Assembly (NCBI GenBank): GCA_963753905.1 | Contig: CAVWDZ010000001.1 | Coordinates: 496,001-560,000 of the forward strand | DNA: 64,000 nt | Reading direction: 5' to 3' | From: Bog-756 sp963753905 | GTDB lineage: Bacteria > Actinomycetota > Acidimicrobiia > Acidimicrobiales > RAAP-2 | Shown here: positions 25,520 through 35,405 of the stretch, piece after piece | Layout: each line of letters starts with the position of its first letter | Position numbering within the stretch: the stretch's first letter is position 1 | Translations under genes and position numbers: made by a program | Notes under the pieces: generated by a model | Seen by the model: only the letters and a program-made list of their open reading frames with translations | Told to the model about the DNA's origin: nothing | The model's database searches: none

Positions 25520-28500
25520 ATGGCGATGGGGCACGGCGGCACGGGCGAGCGGCGGGTGGGATCGACGATGAAGGCGCCCTGGGCGGGCGATGGGGGCAAC
25601 CAGGGAGGTCACCCGCACGGCGGATTCCGGCGGGCCCCCCGCGGGTTCGGTCGCGCGGCGACGGCCGCGCTGGTGGTCGTCTCGTCGGTGTTCGTCTCGG
25701 CGGTCCTCTCCTCCCAGCCGGCGAGCGCGGGTGGCACGGCCGTGCTCCAGGGATGGGGTGACAACACCTACGGTGAGCTGGGCAACGGCACCAAGACCAA
25801 CGCGACGGTGCCGAAGGCGGTCACCCTGCCGTCCGGGGTTACCGGCTTCACCGCGGTCGCGGCCGGGGGTGAGCACACCCTGGCGATCGGCTCGGACGGC
25901 AACCTCTACGCCTGGGGTGACAACGGGTACGGCGAGCTGGGCAACGGCACGACCACCTCCTCGACCATCCCGGTCGAGGTGCAGATGCCTTCCGGGATCC
26001 ATGCCACCAAGATCGCCGCCGGACTCCTCGACAGCCTGGCCATCGGCTCGGACAACAAGGTCTACGCCTGGGGAGACAACGGCTACGACGAGCTCGGTGA
26101 CGGCAACAGCACCGATTCCTCGGTCCCGGTCAAGGTCTCCCTCCCGGCCGGTGTGAACGTCGTCGCCAAGATCGCAGCCGGCCAGTACCACAACCTCGCG
26201 CTCACCGCGAGCGGATCCGTCTATGCCTGGGGCCTCAACAGCAACGGCCAGCTCGGCAATGGCACCACCACCACCCCCACCATCCCGGTCAAGGTCGCCC
26301 TGCCGGCGGGGACGACCGCCAACAACATCGCGGCAGGCGGCTACCACTCCATGGCCAGCGATACTGCCGGTGACCTCTACGCCTGGGGTCTCAACGGCAA
26401 CGGGCAGCTCGGGCTCGCCCCGCTCAACACGACGTCGGAATCGAGCCCGACCATCGTCGACATGCCGAGCGGTGTCTCCGCCACCCAGCTGGCGGCAGGG
26501 CTCTACCACAGCCTGGCCGTCGGCTCCGATGGCAACTTCTACGCCTGGGGGTACGACGCGGACGGCGAGCTCGGCCGCGGCACGACCACCGAGTCGACCA
26601 TCCCCCGGGTGACGCCGCTCGCGGGTGGCGCCACCCCCACCGCCATCGCGGCGGGACTCTACGACAGCTACGCCCTCCTCCCGAGCGGCACCCTCTACGC
26701 ATGGGGCCAGAACGGCCTCGGCCAGCTCGGGGACGGCAACAAGACCGCCACCCTGTCCCAGGAGGCGGTGTCCTTCGCCCCGGGGTCCACCGTGACCTCT
26801 CTCGGGACCGACTCCTCCTCGTCCGACGAGATGGCGCTGGCCACGCCTGCGGCCTCGGTGACCACCACCAGCCTCAGCCCGTCGATCGTCTCGCCCGTCT
26901 ACGGCCAGACCGAGACGCTCACCGCGACGGTCACCGGATCCGACGGCGGCGGGACGGTGGACTTCGAGGAGGGCGCCTCGTCGCTCACCGGTTGCAGCAC
27001 GGTGGCGCTCACCGCCTCGGGATCGAACTATCAGGCACAGTGCACCACGACCACGCTGGCCGCCGGCCCCCACACCCTGACGGCCGCCTATTCGGGGGAC
27101 ACCGCGTCGGCGGGCAGCAACTCATCGAACCTGGGGATCACCGTGACCCCGGCGCCGCTCACCATCACCGCGTCGTCGCAGGCGACCGTTTACGGGACTG
27201 CGCCGGTGCCGGTGAACGCGTCGTACGCCGGGTTCGAGAACGGCGACACCGGCACGTCGCTTGCCACCCAACCCTCCTGCTCGACCTCGGCGGGCGCCTC
27301 CAGTCACGTCGGCAACTATGCGACCTCCTGCAGCGGGGCCTCCGATCCCGACTACTCGATCAACTACGCGAACGGTGAGGTCGCCGTCGGCCCGGCACCG
27401 CTGAGCATCGCCGCCTCGTCGCCGATGATGACCTACGGCGACGCGGTACCCGCGGTGACCCCCACGTACATGGGCTTCCAGAACTCGGACTCCGCGTCCT
27501 CTCTCACCCATGTCCCGGTGTGCACGACGACCGCCACCTCGCAGGATCCGGTGGGCACCTATCCGAGCAGCTGCACGGGCGCCTCCGATCCGGACTACAC
27601 GATCACCTACACCGCCGGCTCGGTCGTGATCGGAGCGGCGCCACTGGTGATCATGGCATCGTCGGTCGCCACCACCTACGGGACCGCCGCGACCGCGATC
27701 ACCCCCTCGTATTCCGGCTTCACGAACAACGACTCGGCGGCCGACCTCACCACCCAGCCGACCTGCGGCTCGACGACGACGGTGACCACCGGCGTGGGGG
27801 TCTATCCGTCGACCTGCACAGGGGCGTCCGATCCGAACTACTCGATCACCTATGTCAACGGCAAGGTCACCATCTCCCCGGCCCCGATCACGGTCACCGC
27901 ATCGTCGGCCTCGATGATCTACGGGGGAGGTGTTCCGGACGTGATCCCGACCGTGGACGGGCTCCAGAACAACGAGGGGTCCTCGGTCCTCGGCTCCGGC
28001 CTGCACTGCTCGACGACAGCGACCTCGGTGGCGCATGTCGGCAGCTACCCGTCGACCTGCTCGGGGGCGTCCGATCCGAACTACTCGATCACCTACGTCG
28101 ACGGCTCGGTCTCGGTCACCCCCGCCCCGATCACCGTGACCGCATCCTCCGACTCGATGACCTACGGTGGAACGGTGCCGACGATCACCGCGACGGTGGG
28201 CGGGCTCCAGAACAGCCAGGACGCCTCGGTCCTCGGCACCGGCCTCACCTGCTCGACGCACGCAACCCCGACCTCGCCGGTCGGTTCGTACAAGTCGTCG
28301 TGCTCGGGCGGATCGGATGCGAATTACTCGATCGAGTACGTCGACGGCACGACGTCGGTCACCCCGGCGTCGCTCACCATCACCGCGTCCTCGGCATCGA
28401 TGACCTACGGCGGGACACCCCCGACGATCGTGCCCCAGGTGGCCGGTCTCCAGAACGGTGAGACCGTCTCGGTCCTCGGCGAAGGCCTCGAATGCACCAC

Positions 28501-31500
28501 CTCGGCGGTCTCGTCGAGCCCTGTGATCCCCTCCGGCTATGACTCGACCTGTTCGGGCGCCGTGGACAGCAACTACGACCTGACCTACGTGGACGGCACG
28601 GTGACGGTAACCCCGGCGCCCCTCTCGATCACCGCGTCGTCGGGGACCATGTCCTACGGCGACACCCCGCCGACCATCACCCCGATCTACGGGGGCCTGG
28701 TCAACAACGACACCGCACCGGCCACCCCGCCGGTCTGCACCACGACGGCCACCTCGTCGACCACGACCGGCTCCTACCCGAGCACCTGCTCGGGCGCGAC
28801 CGACCCGAACTACGACATCAGCTACAGCAACGGATCGGTCACCGTGGACCGGGCGACCCTCATCATCGTCGCCTCCTCCGGGTCGATGTCCTACGGCAGC
28901 ACGCCGCCGCCCGTCACCCCGACCTACGAAGGTCTGGCCAACAACGACGCCGCGCCGGCCACCCCGCCGACCTGCTCCACGACGGCCACCTCGTCGAGCA
29001 CCGTCGGCACCTACCCGACCACCTGCTCGGGCGCGGCCGACCCCGACTACACGATCGCCTACACCAACGGGACGATCAAGGTTCAGCCGGCGGCTCTGAC
29101 CATCACCGCATCGTCGGCGTCGGTGGCCTACGGAGTCGCGCCACCGGCCGTCACCCCGACCTACGTGGGCCTGGCCAACAACGACACCGCCCCGGCCACC
29201 CCGCCGACCTGCTCCACGACCGCCACCTCGTCGAGCACCGTCGGCACCTACGCGACCACCTGCTCGGGGGCGTCCGACCCGGATTACACGATCAACTACA
29301 ACGCCGGAACGGTGCAGGTCACCCCGGCACCCCTCTCGATCACCGCGTCCTCGGAGACCATGTCCTACGGCAGCACGCCGCCGATCATCACCCCGACCTA
29401 CGTGGGACTGGTCAACAACGACACCGCGCCGGCCACCCTGCCGACCTGCACCACGACGGCCACCTCGTCGAGCCCGACCGGCACCTACCCGAGCCACTGC
29501 TCGGGGGCGGCCGACCCCGACTACCAGATCACTTACACCGCGGGCCAGGTGATCGTCGGGCAGGCCACCCTCATCATCGTCGCCTCCTCCGGGTCGATGT
29601 CCTACGGCAGCAGCCCGCCGACCATCACCCCGACCTATGTGGGCCTGGTCAACAACGACACCGCGCCGGCCACCCTGCCGACCTGCACCACGACGGCCAC
29701 CTCGTCGAGCGGGGCCGGCCCCTACCAGAGCAGCTGCTCGGGCGCGGCCGACCCGGACTACACGATCGCTTACACCAACGGGACGGTCACCGTGGACCCG
29801 GCGGCCCTGACCATCACCGCCTCCTCGGCGTCTGAGCACTACGGCGACACGCCGCCGGCGATCACCCCGACCTACGTGGGCCTGGCCAACAACGACACCG
29901 CACCGGCCACCCCGCCGACCTGCTCCACGACCGCCACCTCGTCGAGCACCGTCGGCACCTACCCGACCACCTGCTCGGGCGCGGCCGACCCGGACTACAC
30001 GATCAACTACAACGCCGGAACGGTGAAGGTCACCCCGGCACCCCTCTCGATCACCGCATCGTCGGGAACCATGTCCTACGGCGACACGCCGCCGGCGATC
30101 ACACCGACCTACGTGGGCCTTGTCAACAACGACACCGCACCGGCCACCCCGCCGACCTGCACCACGACGGCCACCTCGTCGAGCCCGACCGGCTCCTACC
30201 CGAGCCACTGCTCGGGCGCGGCCGATCCCGACTACCAGATCAGCTACAGCAGCGGCTCGGTGACGGTCGGGCAGGCCAGTCTCATCGTCGTGGCCTCCTC
30301 GGGGTCGATGGACTACGGCAGCACCCCGCCGGGCATCACCCCGACCTACGAGGGGCTGGCCAACAACGACACCGCACCGGCCACCCTGCCGACCTGCACC
30401 ACGACGGCCACCTCTTCAAGCGGGGTGGGCATCTACCCGAGCCACTGCTCGGGCGCGGCCGACCCGGACTACACGATCGCCTACGCCAGCGGGACGGTCA
30501 CCGTGGACCCGGCGACCCTGACCATCACCGCTTCCTCGGCGTCGGTGACCTACGGCGCGGCATCTCCGGCCATCACCGCCGGCTACTCCGGTTTCGTGAA
30601 CAGTGAGAGCGCGACCGCGTTCACCTCGGCTCCCACCTGCACGACTGCGGTGCTCCCCACGACTCCGGTCGGCACCTACGCGAGCAGCTGCTCCGGGGCG
30701 GTGGACGCGAACTACGCCTTCACCTACGCCGCGGGCACAGTGACGGTGTCAGCCGCTCTGCTCGGCATCACCGCATCGTCCGGGTCGATGCTCTACGGGG
30801 GCACCGTTCCGCAGGTCTCCGCGGACGTGACCGGACTCCAGAACGAAGAGGCCAGCTCGGTACTCACCGGTCTCACCTGCTCGACGGCCGCGACCCCGAC
30901 CAGCCCGGTCGGCTCATACCCGACGAGCTGCTCGGGCGCCGTGGACAACAACTACACGATCGCCTACAGCGCCGGATCGCTCTCGGTGACACCGGCGCCG
31001 CTCTCGATCACCGCCTCCTCGGACTCGATCACCTACGGGGGTACGCCGTCGGCCATCACGCCGATCGCGTCCGGGCTGGTCAACAACGAGTCGGATTCGG
31101 TCCTCGGCCCGGTCCTCACGTGCGGCACGACGGTGGTTCCCACCACCCCGGTCGGCACCTATTCGAGCAACTGCACGGGGGCATCCGACTCCAACTACGC
31201 GGTCACCTACGTGGCCGGCACAGTGCAGGTCGTGCAGGCGCCGCTGGTCGTCGCCGCATCATCGGGCTCGATGTCCTATGGCAGCACCCCACCCGCGATC
31301 ACTCCGACCTACACCGGATTCGTCAACGGGGAGCACGCTGACGTGTTCAACAACGCACCCGTCTGTGCGACGACCGCCACATCCTCGAGCCCGGTCGGCA
31401 CCTACCCGAGCAGCTGCTCGGGTGGTTCCGACAACAACTACGCCTTCAGCTACGTCGCGGGACAGGTGGTCGTGGGTCCCTCCGTTCTGGTGATCTCCGC

Positions 31501-32701
31501 TTCCTCGGGTACCTCGACCTACGGAGGTTCCCCGTCGGCCGTCACGCCGTCCTATTCGGGATTCGTCAACGGTGACACGGCCGCATCGCTGACGTCCCAC
31601 CCCACCTGCACGTCCCTGGCCACTGCGGCGAGCCCGGTCGGGAGCTACGCGAACACCTGCTCGGGAGCAGCCGACCCGAACTACACGATCGACTATGTCG
31701 CCGGATCCCAGCACGTGGTGGCGGCCTCCGTCACCGTGCAGGCGTCCTCGGCGACGATGGTCTATGGCAGCAACCCACCCGCGATCACTCCGACGGTCAC
31801 CGGTCTGGTCAACGGCCAGGGAGTGTCGGTGCTGGGCACCGGGCTCCATTGCAGCACCGCTGCAACGTCCTCCAGCAACGTCGGCTCGTACGCCTCGACG
31901 TGCTCGGGAGCGTCCGACGCCAACTACTCGGTCACCTACGCCTCGGGGACGGTCACCGTCACGCCGGCTGTCCTGACGGTCACGGCCAATAACCAGACCA
32001 TGCAGTTCGGGGGCGCAGTGCCGACACTGACCGCGACGATCACCGGCTACGTCGACGGGCAGACCCTGTCCACGTCCGGGGTCACCGGCCAACCGACCTG
32101 TACGACCACGGGGACCGCGACCACTCCGGTCGGTACCTACCCGATCGTCTGCCAGGCCGGGACGCTCAAAGCGACCAACTACACCTTCCAGTTCGTGAGC
32201 GGCACGCTGACGATCAGCGCGTCGACCACGCTCGCCTGTCTCACGATCGGCTCGGTGACGGTTGCCGCGGGTCATGCCGACCTCATCGCTCCTGGATGCA
32301 CTGTGATCGGGTCGATCACGGTGAACGCCGGCGGATCGCTCGATTCCGAGGGGGCACTCGTCCTCGGTGCGCTGGTGTCCAACGGGGGGACCGTTCGTGT
32401 CTGCAGCACCAGCTTTGCGCTGTATCTCTCGGTCACCGGAGCAACGAAACCGATTGTGCTCGGAGACGGCACGTCCTCGTGCGGGGGGTCGACGCTCATC
32501 GGTGCGGTGACCCTCTCATCGAATACGGGCGGAGTGTCCGTCCAGCGGGCCGACGCACTGGGTGTCATCGCGGTCCAGAAGAACTCGGGGGGTGTGACCG
32601 TCATCAACAACACGGTGCTGGGCGACCTCACCGTGACTCAGAACACGGGCACCGTGGTCGACCATCCGAACACCGTGTACGGGTCGGATCAGCTCCAGTA
32701 G
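25520..32701 (+). CDS. Giant secreted repeat protein: RCC1 propeller, Ig-like domain and 21 MBG-like repeats
   Basis: About 2,393 residues from ATG 25520 (GGGGGAG at 25506-25512); ATGs at 25487 and 25568 are alternatives. A long basic leader ends in a signal peptide (ALVVVSSVFVSAVLSSQPASA). Seven RCC1 units (YAWGxNxxGxLG) span roughly residues 70-440. A bacterial Ig-like domain (SPVYGQTETLTATVTG ... LTAAYSGD) follows to about 543. Then come 21 MBG/YDG-type units of about 79 residues (to about 2233), each starting xLxIxASSxxMxYG and carrying two Cys that could form an intra-unit disulfide. A C-terminal 160-residue beta-solenoid-like part (GSITVNAGGSLDSEG) has no sortase motif or transmembrane anchor. 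Probably an extracellular stalk or adhesin. Confidence 0.85.
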   Translation: MAMGHGGTGERRVGSTMKAPWAGDGGNQGGHPHGGFRRAPRGFGRAATAALVVVSSVFVSAVLSSQPASAGGTAVLQGWGDNTYGELGNGTKTNATVPKAVTLPSGVTGFTAVAAGGEHTLAIGSDGNLYAWGDNGYGELGNGTTTSSTIPVEVQMPSGIHATKIAAGLLDSLAIGSDNKVYAWGDNGYDELGDGNSTDSSVPVKVSLPAGVNVVAKIAAGQYHNLALTASGSVYAWGLNSNGQLGNGTTTTPTIPVKVALPAGTTANNIAAGGYHSMASDTAGDLYAWGLNGNGQLGLAPLNTTSESSPTIVDMPSGVSATQLAAGLYHSLAVGSDGNFYAWGYDADGELGRGTTTESTIPRVTPLAGGATPTAIAAGLYDSYALLPSGTLYAWGQNGLGQLGDGNKTATLSQEAVSFAPGSTVTSLGTDSSSSDEMALATPAASVTTTSLSPSIVSPVYGQTETLTATVTGSDGGGTVDFEEGASSLTGCSTVALTASGSNYQAQCTTTTLAAGPHTLTAAYSGDTASAGSNSSNLGITVTPAPLTITASSQATVYGTAPVPVNASYAGFENGDTGTSLATQPSCSTSAGASSHVGNYATSCSGASDPDYSINYANGEVAVGPAPLSIAASSPMMTYGDAVPAVTPTYMGFQNSDSASSLTHVPVCTTTATSQDPVGTYPSSCTGASDPDYTITYTAGSVVIGAAPLVIMASSVATTYGTAATAITPSYSGFTNNDSAADLTTQPTCGSTTTVTTGVGVYPSTCTGASDPNYSITYVNGKVTISPAPITVTASSASMIYGGGVPDVIPTVDGLQNNEGSSVLGSGLHCSTTATSVAHVGSYPSTCSGASDPNYSITYVDGSVSVTPAPITVTASSDSMTYGGTVPTITATVGGLQNSQDASVLGTGLTCSTHATPTSPVGSYKSSCSGGSDANYSIEYVDGTTSVTPASLTITASSASMTYGGTPPTIVPQVAGLQNGETVSVLGEGLECTTSAVSSSPVIPSGYDSTCSGAVDSNYDLTYVDGTVTVTPAPLSITASSGTMSYGDTPPTITPIYGGLVNNDTAPATPPVCTTTATSSTTTGSYPSTCSGATDPNYDISYSNGSVTVDRATLIIVASSGSMSYGSTPPPVTPTYEGLANNDAAPATPPTCSTTATSSSTVGTYPTTCSGAADPDYTIAYTNGTIKVQPAALTITASSASVAYGVAPPAVTPTYVGLANNDTAPATPPTCSTTATSSSTVGTYATTCSGASDPDYTINYNAGTVQVTPAPLSITASSETMSYGSTPPIITPTYVGLVNNDTAPATLPTCTTTATSSSPTGTYPSHCSGAADPDYQITYTAGQVIVGQATLIIVASSGSMSYGSSPPTITPTYVGLVNNDTAPATLPTCTTTATSSSGAGPYQSSCSGAADPDYTIAYTNGTVTVDPAALTITASSASEHYGDTPPAITPTYVGLANNDTAPATPPTCSTTATSSSTVGTYPTTCSGAADPDYTINYNAGTVKVTPAPLSITASSGTMSYGDTPPAITPTYVGLVNNDTAPATPPTCTTTATSSSPTGSYPSHCSGAADPDYQISYSSGSVTVGQASLIVVASSGSMDYGSTPPGITPTYEGLANNDTAPATLPTCTTTATSSSGVGIYPSHCSGAADPDYTIAYASGTVTVDPATLTITASSASVTYGAASPAITAGYSGFVNSESATAFTSAPTCTTAVLPTTPVGTYASSCSGAVDANYAFTYAAGTVTVSAALLGITASSGSMLYGGTVPQVSADVTGLQNEEASSVLTGLTCSTAATPTSPVGSYPTSCSGAVDNNYTIAYSAGSLSVTPAPLSITASSDSITYGGTPSAITPIASGLVNNESDSVLGPVLTCGTTVVPTTPVGTYSSNCTGASDSNYAVTYVAGTVQVVQAPLVVAASSGSMSYGSTPPAITPTYTGFVNGEHADVFNNAPVCATTATSSSPVGTYPSSCSGGSDNNYAFSYVAGQVVVGPSVLVISASSGTSTYGGSPSAVTPSYSGFVNGDTAASLTSHPTCTSLATAASPVGSYANTCSGAADPNYTIDYVAGSQHVVAASVTVQASSATMVYGSNPPAITPTVTGLVNGQGVSVLGTGLHCSTAATSSSNVGSYASTCSGASDANYSVTYASGTVTVTPAVLTVTANNQTMQFGGAVPTLTATITGYVDGQTLSTSGVTGQPTCTTTGTATTPVGTYPIVCQAGTLKATNYTFQFVSGTLTISASTTLACLTIGSVTVAAGHADLIAPGCTVIGSITVNAGGSLDSEGALVLGALVSNGGTVRVCSTSFALYLSVTGATKPIVLGDGTSSCGGSTLIGAVTLSSNTGGVSVQRADALGVIAVQKNSGGVTVINNTVLGDLTVTQNTGTVVDHPNTVYGSDQLQ
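28616..30748 (+). repeat. Three tandem 711-bp super-repeats of MBG-like units
   Basis: MBG units 7-15 of the giant protein form three triplets with near-identical DNA. The first codons of units 7, 10 and 13 lie at 28616, 29327 and 30038, exactly 711 bp (3 x 237) apart. Within each triplet the unit openings follow the same order: PLSITASS, then xLIxVASS, then xLTITASS. The third triplet is slightly longer in its last unit. This indicates recent duplication of a three-unit block rather than of single units. Confidence 0.85.
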
Positions 32702-32919
32702 CTGGTTCGGGTGACCGGTCGGTCTCCCAGTACTGTGCGAGCGCTCCCGGCAGCCGCCGGGGGCGCTTCGCATCTTCGGGTGGCTCTGCGACGGCGCTCG
32801 GGCGGCCGGCGCCGATGGAACCCGCTACCCTGCCTGGACCGGGCGTCCCCGCCTCGGCACGGGCCCGATCTCGGCGACGGTGACGGCGGTCGGACCAGTG
32901 GGGCACGAGGCGTTTCCCC
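32702..32919. other. Short intergenic region before tRNA
   Basis: 218 bp with no supported gene. It contains the upstream region of the tRNA gene; no clear promoter or terminator is recognised. Confidence 0.3.
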
Positions 32920-32992
32920 GGGGCAGTAGCTCAGTGGTCAGAGCAGGGGACTCATAATCCCTCGGTCGCTGGTTCGATCCCAGCCTGCCCCA
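32920..32992 (+). tRNA. tRNA with CAU anticodon (elongator Met or lysidine-modified Ile2)
   Basis: Acceptor GGGGCAG (32920-32926) pairs with CTGCCCC (32985-32991), discriminator A32992. The anticodon loop CTCATAA has CAT at 32953-32955. The T arm is GCTGG-TTCGATC-CCAGC (32968-32984). CCA is not encoded. The anticodon-to-T-arm segment (ACTCATAATCCC, GGTCGCTGG) resembles bacterial tRNA-Ile2(CAU) as much as elongator tRNA-Met; initiator features such as three G-C pairs below the anticodon loop are lacking. Confidence 0.9.
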
Positions 32993-33228
32993 CAGGACCT
33001 GGCCGCGCAGGGCAGCACGCTGCGTACGGTGGCCCGACATCCGAGCGCGGAGGAATCGGGGCCAACGACACCATCACGGAGCTCGTGTCCGGCTGGCACT
33101 GATCGCGCCGCACAGTGACCCGTATGGCGGCCGGGGTTCTTAGAGCCGCCCTCGGTGCTCGTGCGGTCACCCAACGAAGCCGACGCTCGCGGACGCGGCG
33201 AATTCTGTGACGGAACGCGGTGGAGGTG

Positions 33229-33259
33229 TTGACGCTGCACTTGACACCACTGATATGGT
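33229..33259 (+). promoter_or_regulatory. Possible promoter of the small zinc-ribbon gene
   Basis: TTGACG at 33229-33234 with a TGATATGGT segment at 33251-33259 that could serve as an extended -10 (TATGGT, 19-bp spacing). It lies about 40 bp before the zinc-ribbon start. The rest of the 304-bp interval 32993-33296 shows no gene or other signal. Confidence 0.3.
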
Positions 33260-33296
33260 GAACGCACCACAAAGCCACCTGGTCGGAGGTAGGCAC

Positions 33297-33464
33297 ATGA
33301 GCGAAGTCGAGGCGTTTCGTATCTGTCCCCACTGTGGGTCGGAGGACGTGCCCAAGCTCATCGTGCGGTCGGCACGGACCTTCGGCACGGAACCGTGCTG
33401 GCGTTGTCGGGTGTGCAACCTCGACTGGTCGGACTCCGAATACCGCGCTCTGCGGGCTTCGTAG
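33297..33464 (+). CDS. Small zinc-ribbon protein
   Basis: 55 residues from ATG 33297, supported by GGAGGT at 33284-33289; a longer in-frame version starting at 33207 is much less likely. Four cysteines form a treble-clef/zinc-ribbon pattern: C10-x2-C13 and C37-x2-C40, with an additional C34. The C-terminus is WSDSEYRALRAS. Such proteins usually bind nucleic acid or act as small partners; function unknown. Stand-alone gene between the tRNA and a convergent membrane-protein gene. Confidence 0.75.
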   Translation: MSEVEAFRICPHCGSEDVPKLIVRSARTFGTEPCWRCRVCNLDWSDSEYRALRAS

Positions 33465-33525
33465 CACTCCTGTCACAAACGCGTCACCGAGACGCGGGTC
33501 GCCGGCTGGCGGCCGAACCTCCCGG

Positions 33526-34026
33526 TCAGGGCCCCCAGGGAGCCGGTCCGATGCCTGGCTGTCCGACCAGGTCACCCGCGGTCCACGTCGGTCCACCCGG
33601 ACCCCAGCCGGTGATCGGCCCGCCGGGGACGCTCTGTGCTCCGGACCCCTCCGAGTTGGGCCCGGGCGATCGCTTCCGCCGGAGCACCAACAGCGGACCG
33701 ACCACGGCGACTGCGACGGAGAGGACCAGGATCGCCCCGCTGACGAGGGCGCGCTGATCGGCAGAGGATTGGCACTCGTTGACGAAGGCCTGCCACTGGG
33801 CGTGCGCGGCGGTGTTGGAGGCAGCCGGCTCCGGTCCGGCCCCGATCGAGGCCGGATTGGAGAGCGCGGCCACCGCGGACTCGGATGCCGTGCTCGGACC
33901 ACAGGTTCCCCCGGCGGCCGGGGCGGGCAGGGGAACCAGGACGCCGCTGACCGCGAAAGCCGCCCCGAAGAAGCCCACGAACACGAAGAGCAACACGAGC
34001 ACGATGCGGGTTGGCGAGAGGGTCAC
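33526..34026 (-). CDS. Small membrane protein with two transmembrane helices
   Basis: 166 residues from GTG 34026, preceded by GAAAGGACT; an upstream in-frame start adds 24 basic residues. Transmembrane helix 1 is near the N-terminus (IVLVLLFVFVGFFGAAFAVSG). A ~70-residue, probably extracytoplasmic loop follows with two cysteines (GTCGP, NECQSS). Helix 2 (LVSGAILVLSVAVAVVGPLLVL) ends in RRKRS, and a Gly/Pro-rich cytoplasmic tail follows. No known domain is recognised. It is divergent from the 34168 gene. Confidence 0.7.
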   Translation of the reverse strand: MTLSPTRIVLVLLFVFVGFFGAAFAVSGVLVPLPAPAAGGTCGPSTASESAVAALSNPASIGAGPEPAASNTAAHAQWQAFVNECQSSADQRALVSGAILVLSVAVAVVGPLLVLRRKRSPGPNSEGSGAQSVPGGPITGWGPGGPTWTAGDLVGQPGIGPAPWGP

Positions 34027-34167
34027 CGGCAGTCCTTTCGGTCGTCGACGATCGTAGTCAGCTACGGCACCACTGCGACCGCGGGGGGAGAAGGACATGC
34101 GAGGGAGATCCCGACGGCCGTGCGCTGTTCCGGCTGCTCACGGAGGGTTCGGCTACCGTAGGACTCC

Positions 34168-34530
34168 ATGGACATCGAGCAGTTCTACAGCGCGGACGAG
34201 CGGCGCAGGCAGTCGGGCGAGGTCGAGTTCGGGAACAACTGGTTCGATGCCAAGGGCAGCCGGTACGAGCTCAGCTGGGTCGAGGACACCGGAGAGCTCT
34301 ACGCCATGCTCGAGTTGGTCCCCGAAGCCGACTCGTGGACTCCTTTCGGCGACATCGAGGTCGGCCAGCTGGCCGTCGACGGCCTCACGGTGACCGTCCT
34401 CGGGACAATCGCCGGCAGGGCAGAGGTGGAACAGATCCTTGACGGGTGGGCCGACGCGATGAACAGCCCCGACGGCATCCAATGGGTCGCCGATCGCCTG
34501 AAGGCCGCAGGGGTCCGGGCGTTGTCCTGA
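34168..34530 (+). CDS. Conserved small protein of unknown function
   Basis: 120 residues. It begins MDIEQFYSADERRRQSGEVE and has GNNWFDAKGSRYELSWVEDTGELYAML (shown as adjoining segments), which looks like a small alpha/beta protein. No catalytic motif is visible. Its TGA overlaps the ATG of the F420-type oxidoreductase by one base (TGATG), so the two are translationally coupled. Confidence 0.75.
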   Translation: MDIEQFYSADERRRQSGEVEFGNNWFDAKGSRYELSWVEDTGELYAMLELVPEADSWTPFGDIEVGQLAVDGLTVTVLGTIAGRAEVEQILDGWADAMNSPDGIQWVADRLKAAGVRALS

Positions 34531-35405
34531 TGCGGTTCTCGTATGCGGAGTCGATGGTCGATCCGTCCTACTACCTGCCACTGGCCCGGGCGGCCGAGGA
34601 TGCCGGGTATGACGGCATGGTGGTGCCCGACAGCCTCTGCTATCCGCAGGAGTCGGACTCCACCTACCCTTTCTCGCCCGACCACACCCGTGAGTTCCTC
34701 GAGGACAAGCCATTCCTCGAACCCTTCTCGCTGATCTCGGCGATGGGGGCGGTCACCGAGCGCCTCCGGTTCGTCACCTTCGTGCTCAAATTGCCGACCC
34801 GCCACCCGCTGGTCGTTGCCAAGCAGGCCACATCGGCGGCCGTCCTGACCGGTAACCGGCTCGCGCTCGGGGTCGGCACCAGCCCCTGGCCCGAGGACTA
34901 CCAGTTGGTCGGTGTGCCATGGGAGGACCGGGGTCGCCGAATGGACGAGGCGGTCGACATCGTGAAAGGCCTCTCTGCCGGTGGCTACTTCGAGTACCAC
35001 GGCACGTGCTACGACCTCCCGCCGGTCAAGATGAGCCCCGTCCCGACCGAGCCCCTCCCCATCCTGATCGGCGGCCACGCCGCCCCCGCCCTGCGCCGGG
35101 CCGCCCGCTTCGACGGCTGGCTCCACGGGGGTGGCGACCCGGCCGACCTGCCCGGTCTGCTCGAGAAGCTGTCTCGACTCCGCGAGGAGGCGGGTACGGC
35201 CGACCGGCCCTTCGAGGTCCACGTGATCTCGCTCGACGCCTTCTCGGTTGACGGGGTCCGCCGGCTCGAGGAACAGGGGGTGACCGATGTCATCGTCGGG
35301 TTCCGCTGGCCCTACGAGGTCGGCCCGGACACCGAGCCGCTCCAGGCCAAGCTCGACAGCCTCCGTCGCTTCGCCGAGACGGTGATCGCGAAAGCCGAAC
35401 GGTGA
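34530..35405 (+). CDS. LLM-class F420-dependent oxidoreductase
   Basis: Luciferase-like monooxygenase-fold oxidoreductase, 291 residues from ATG 34530, which overlaps the previous stop. TIM-barrel features include MRFSYAESMVDPSYY, YDGMVVPDSLCYP, LRFVTFVLKLPTRHPLVVAKQA (LPxRHPLxxAKxxA, a hallmark of the F420 subgroup), RLALGVGTSPWPEDYQLVG, and LPILIGGHAAPALRRAAR. Cofactor F420 rather than FMN is expected for this actinobacterial subgroup, but the substrate is unknown. The end overlaps the SnoaL-like gene (GTGA). Confidence 0.88.
   Translation: MRFSYAESMVDPSYYLPLARAAEDAGYDGMVVPDSLCYPQESDSTYPFSPDHTREFLEDKPFLEPFSLISAMGAVTERLRFVTFVLKLPTRHPLVVAKQATSAAVLTGNRLALGVGTSPWPEDYQLVGVPWEDRGRRMDEAVDIVKGLSAGGYFEYHGTCYDLPPVKMSPVPTEPLPILIGGHAAPALRRAARFDGWLHGGGDPADLPGLLEKLSRLREEAGTADRPFEVHVISLDAFSVDGVRRLEEQGVTDVIVGFRWPYEVGPDTEPLQAKLDSLRRFAETVIAKAER

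Noticed and set aside
27122..30208. 1,028-codon Arg/Gly-rich open frame on the minus strand
   Set aside because: It mirrors the repeat region of the giant protein; the composition (RRGGRRGAGRRGG runs) is a by-product of the GC-biased repeats.
28616..30748. Tandem repeat considered as a CRISPR array
   Set aside because: Repeats are 237/711 bp, in frame and protein-coding; there are no short palindromic repeats with unique spacers.
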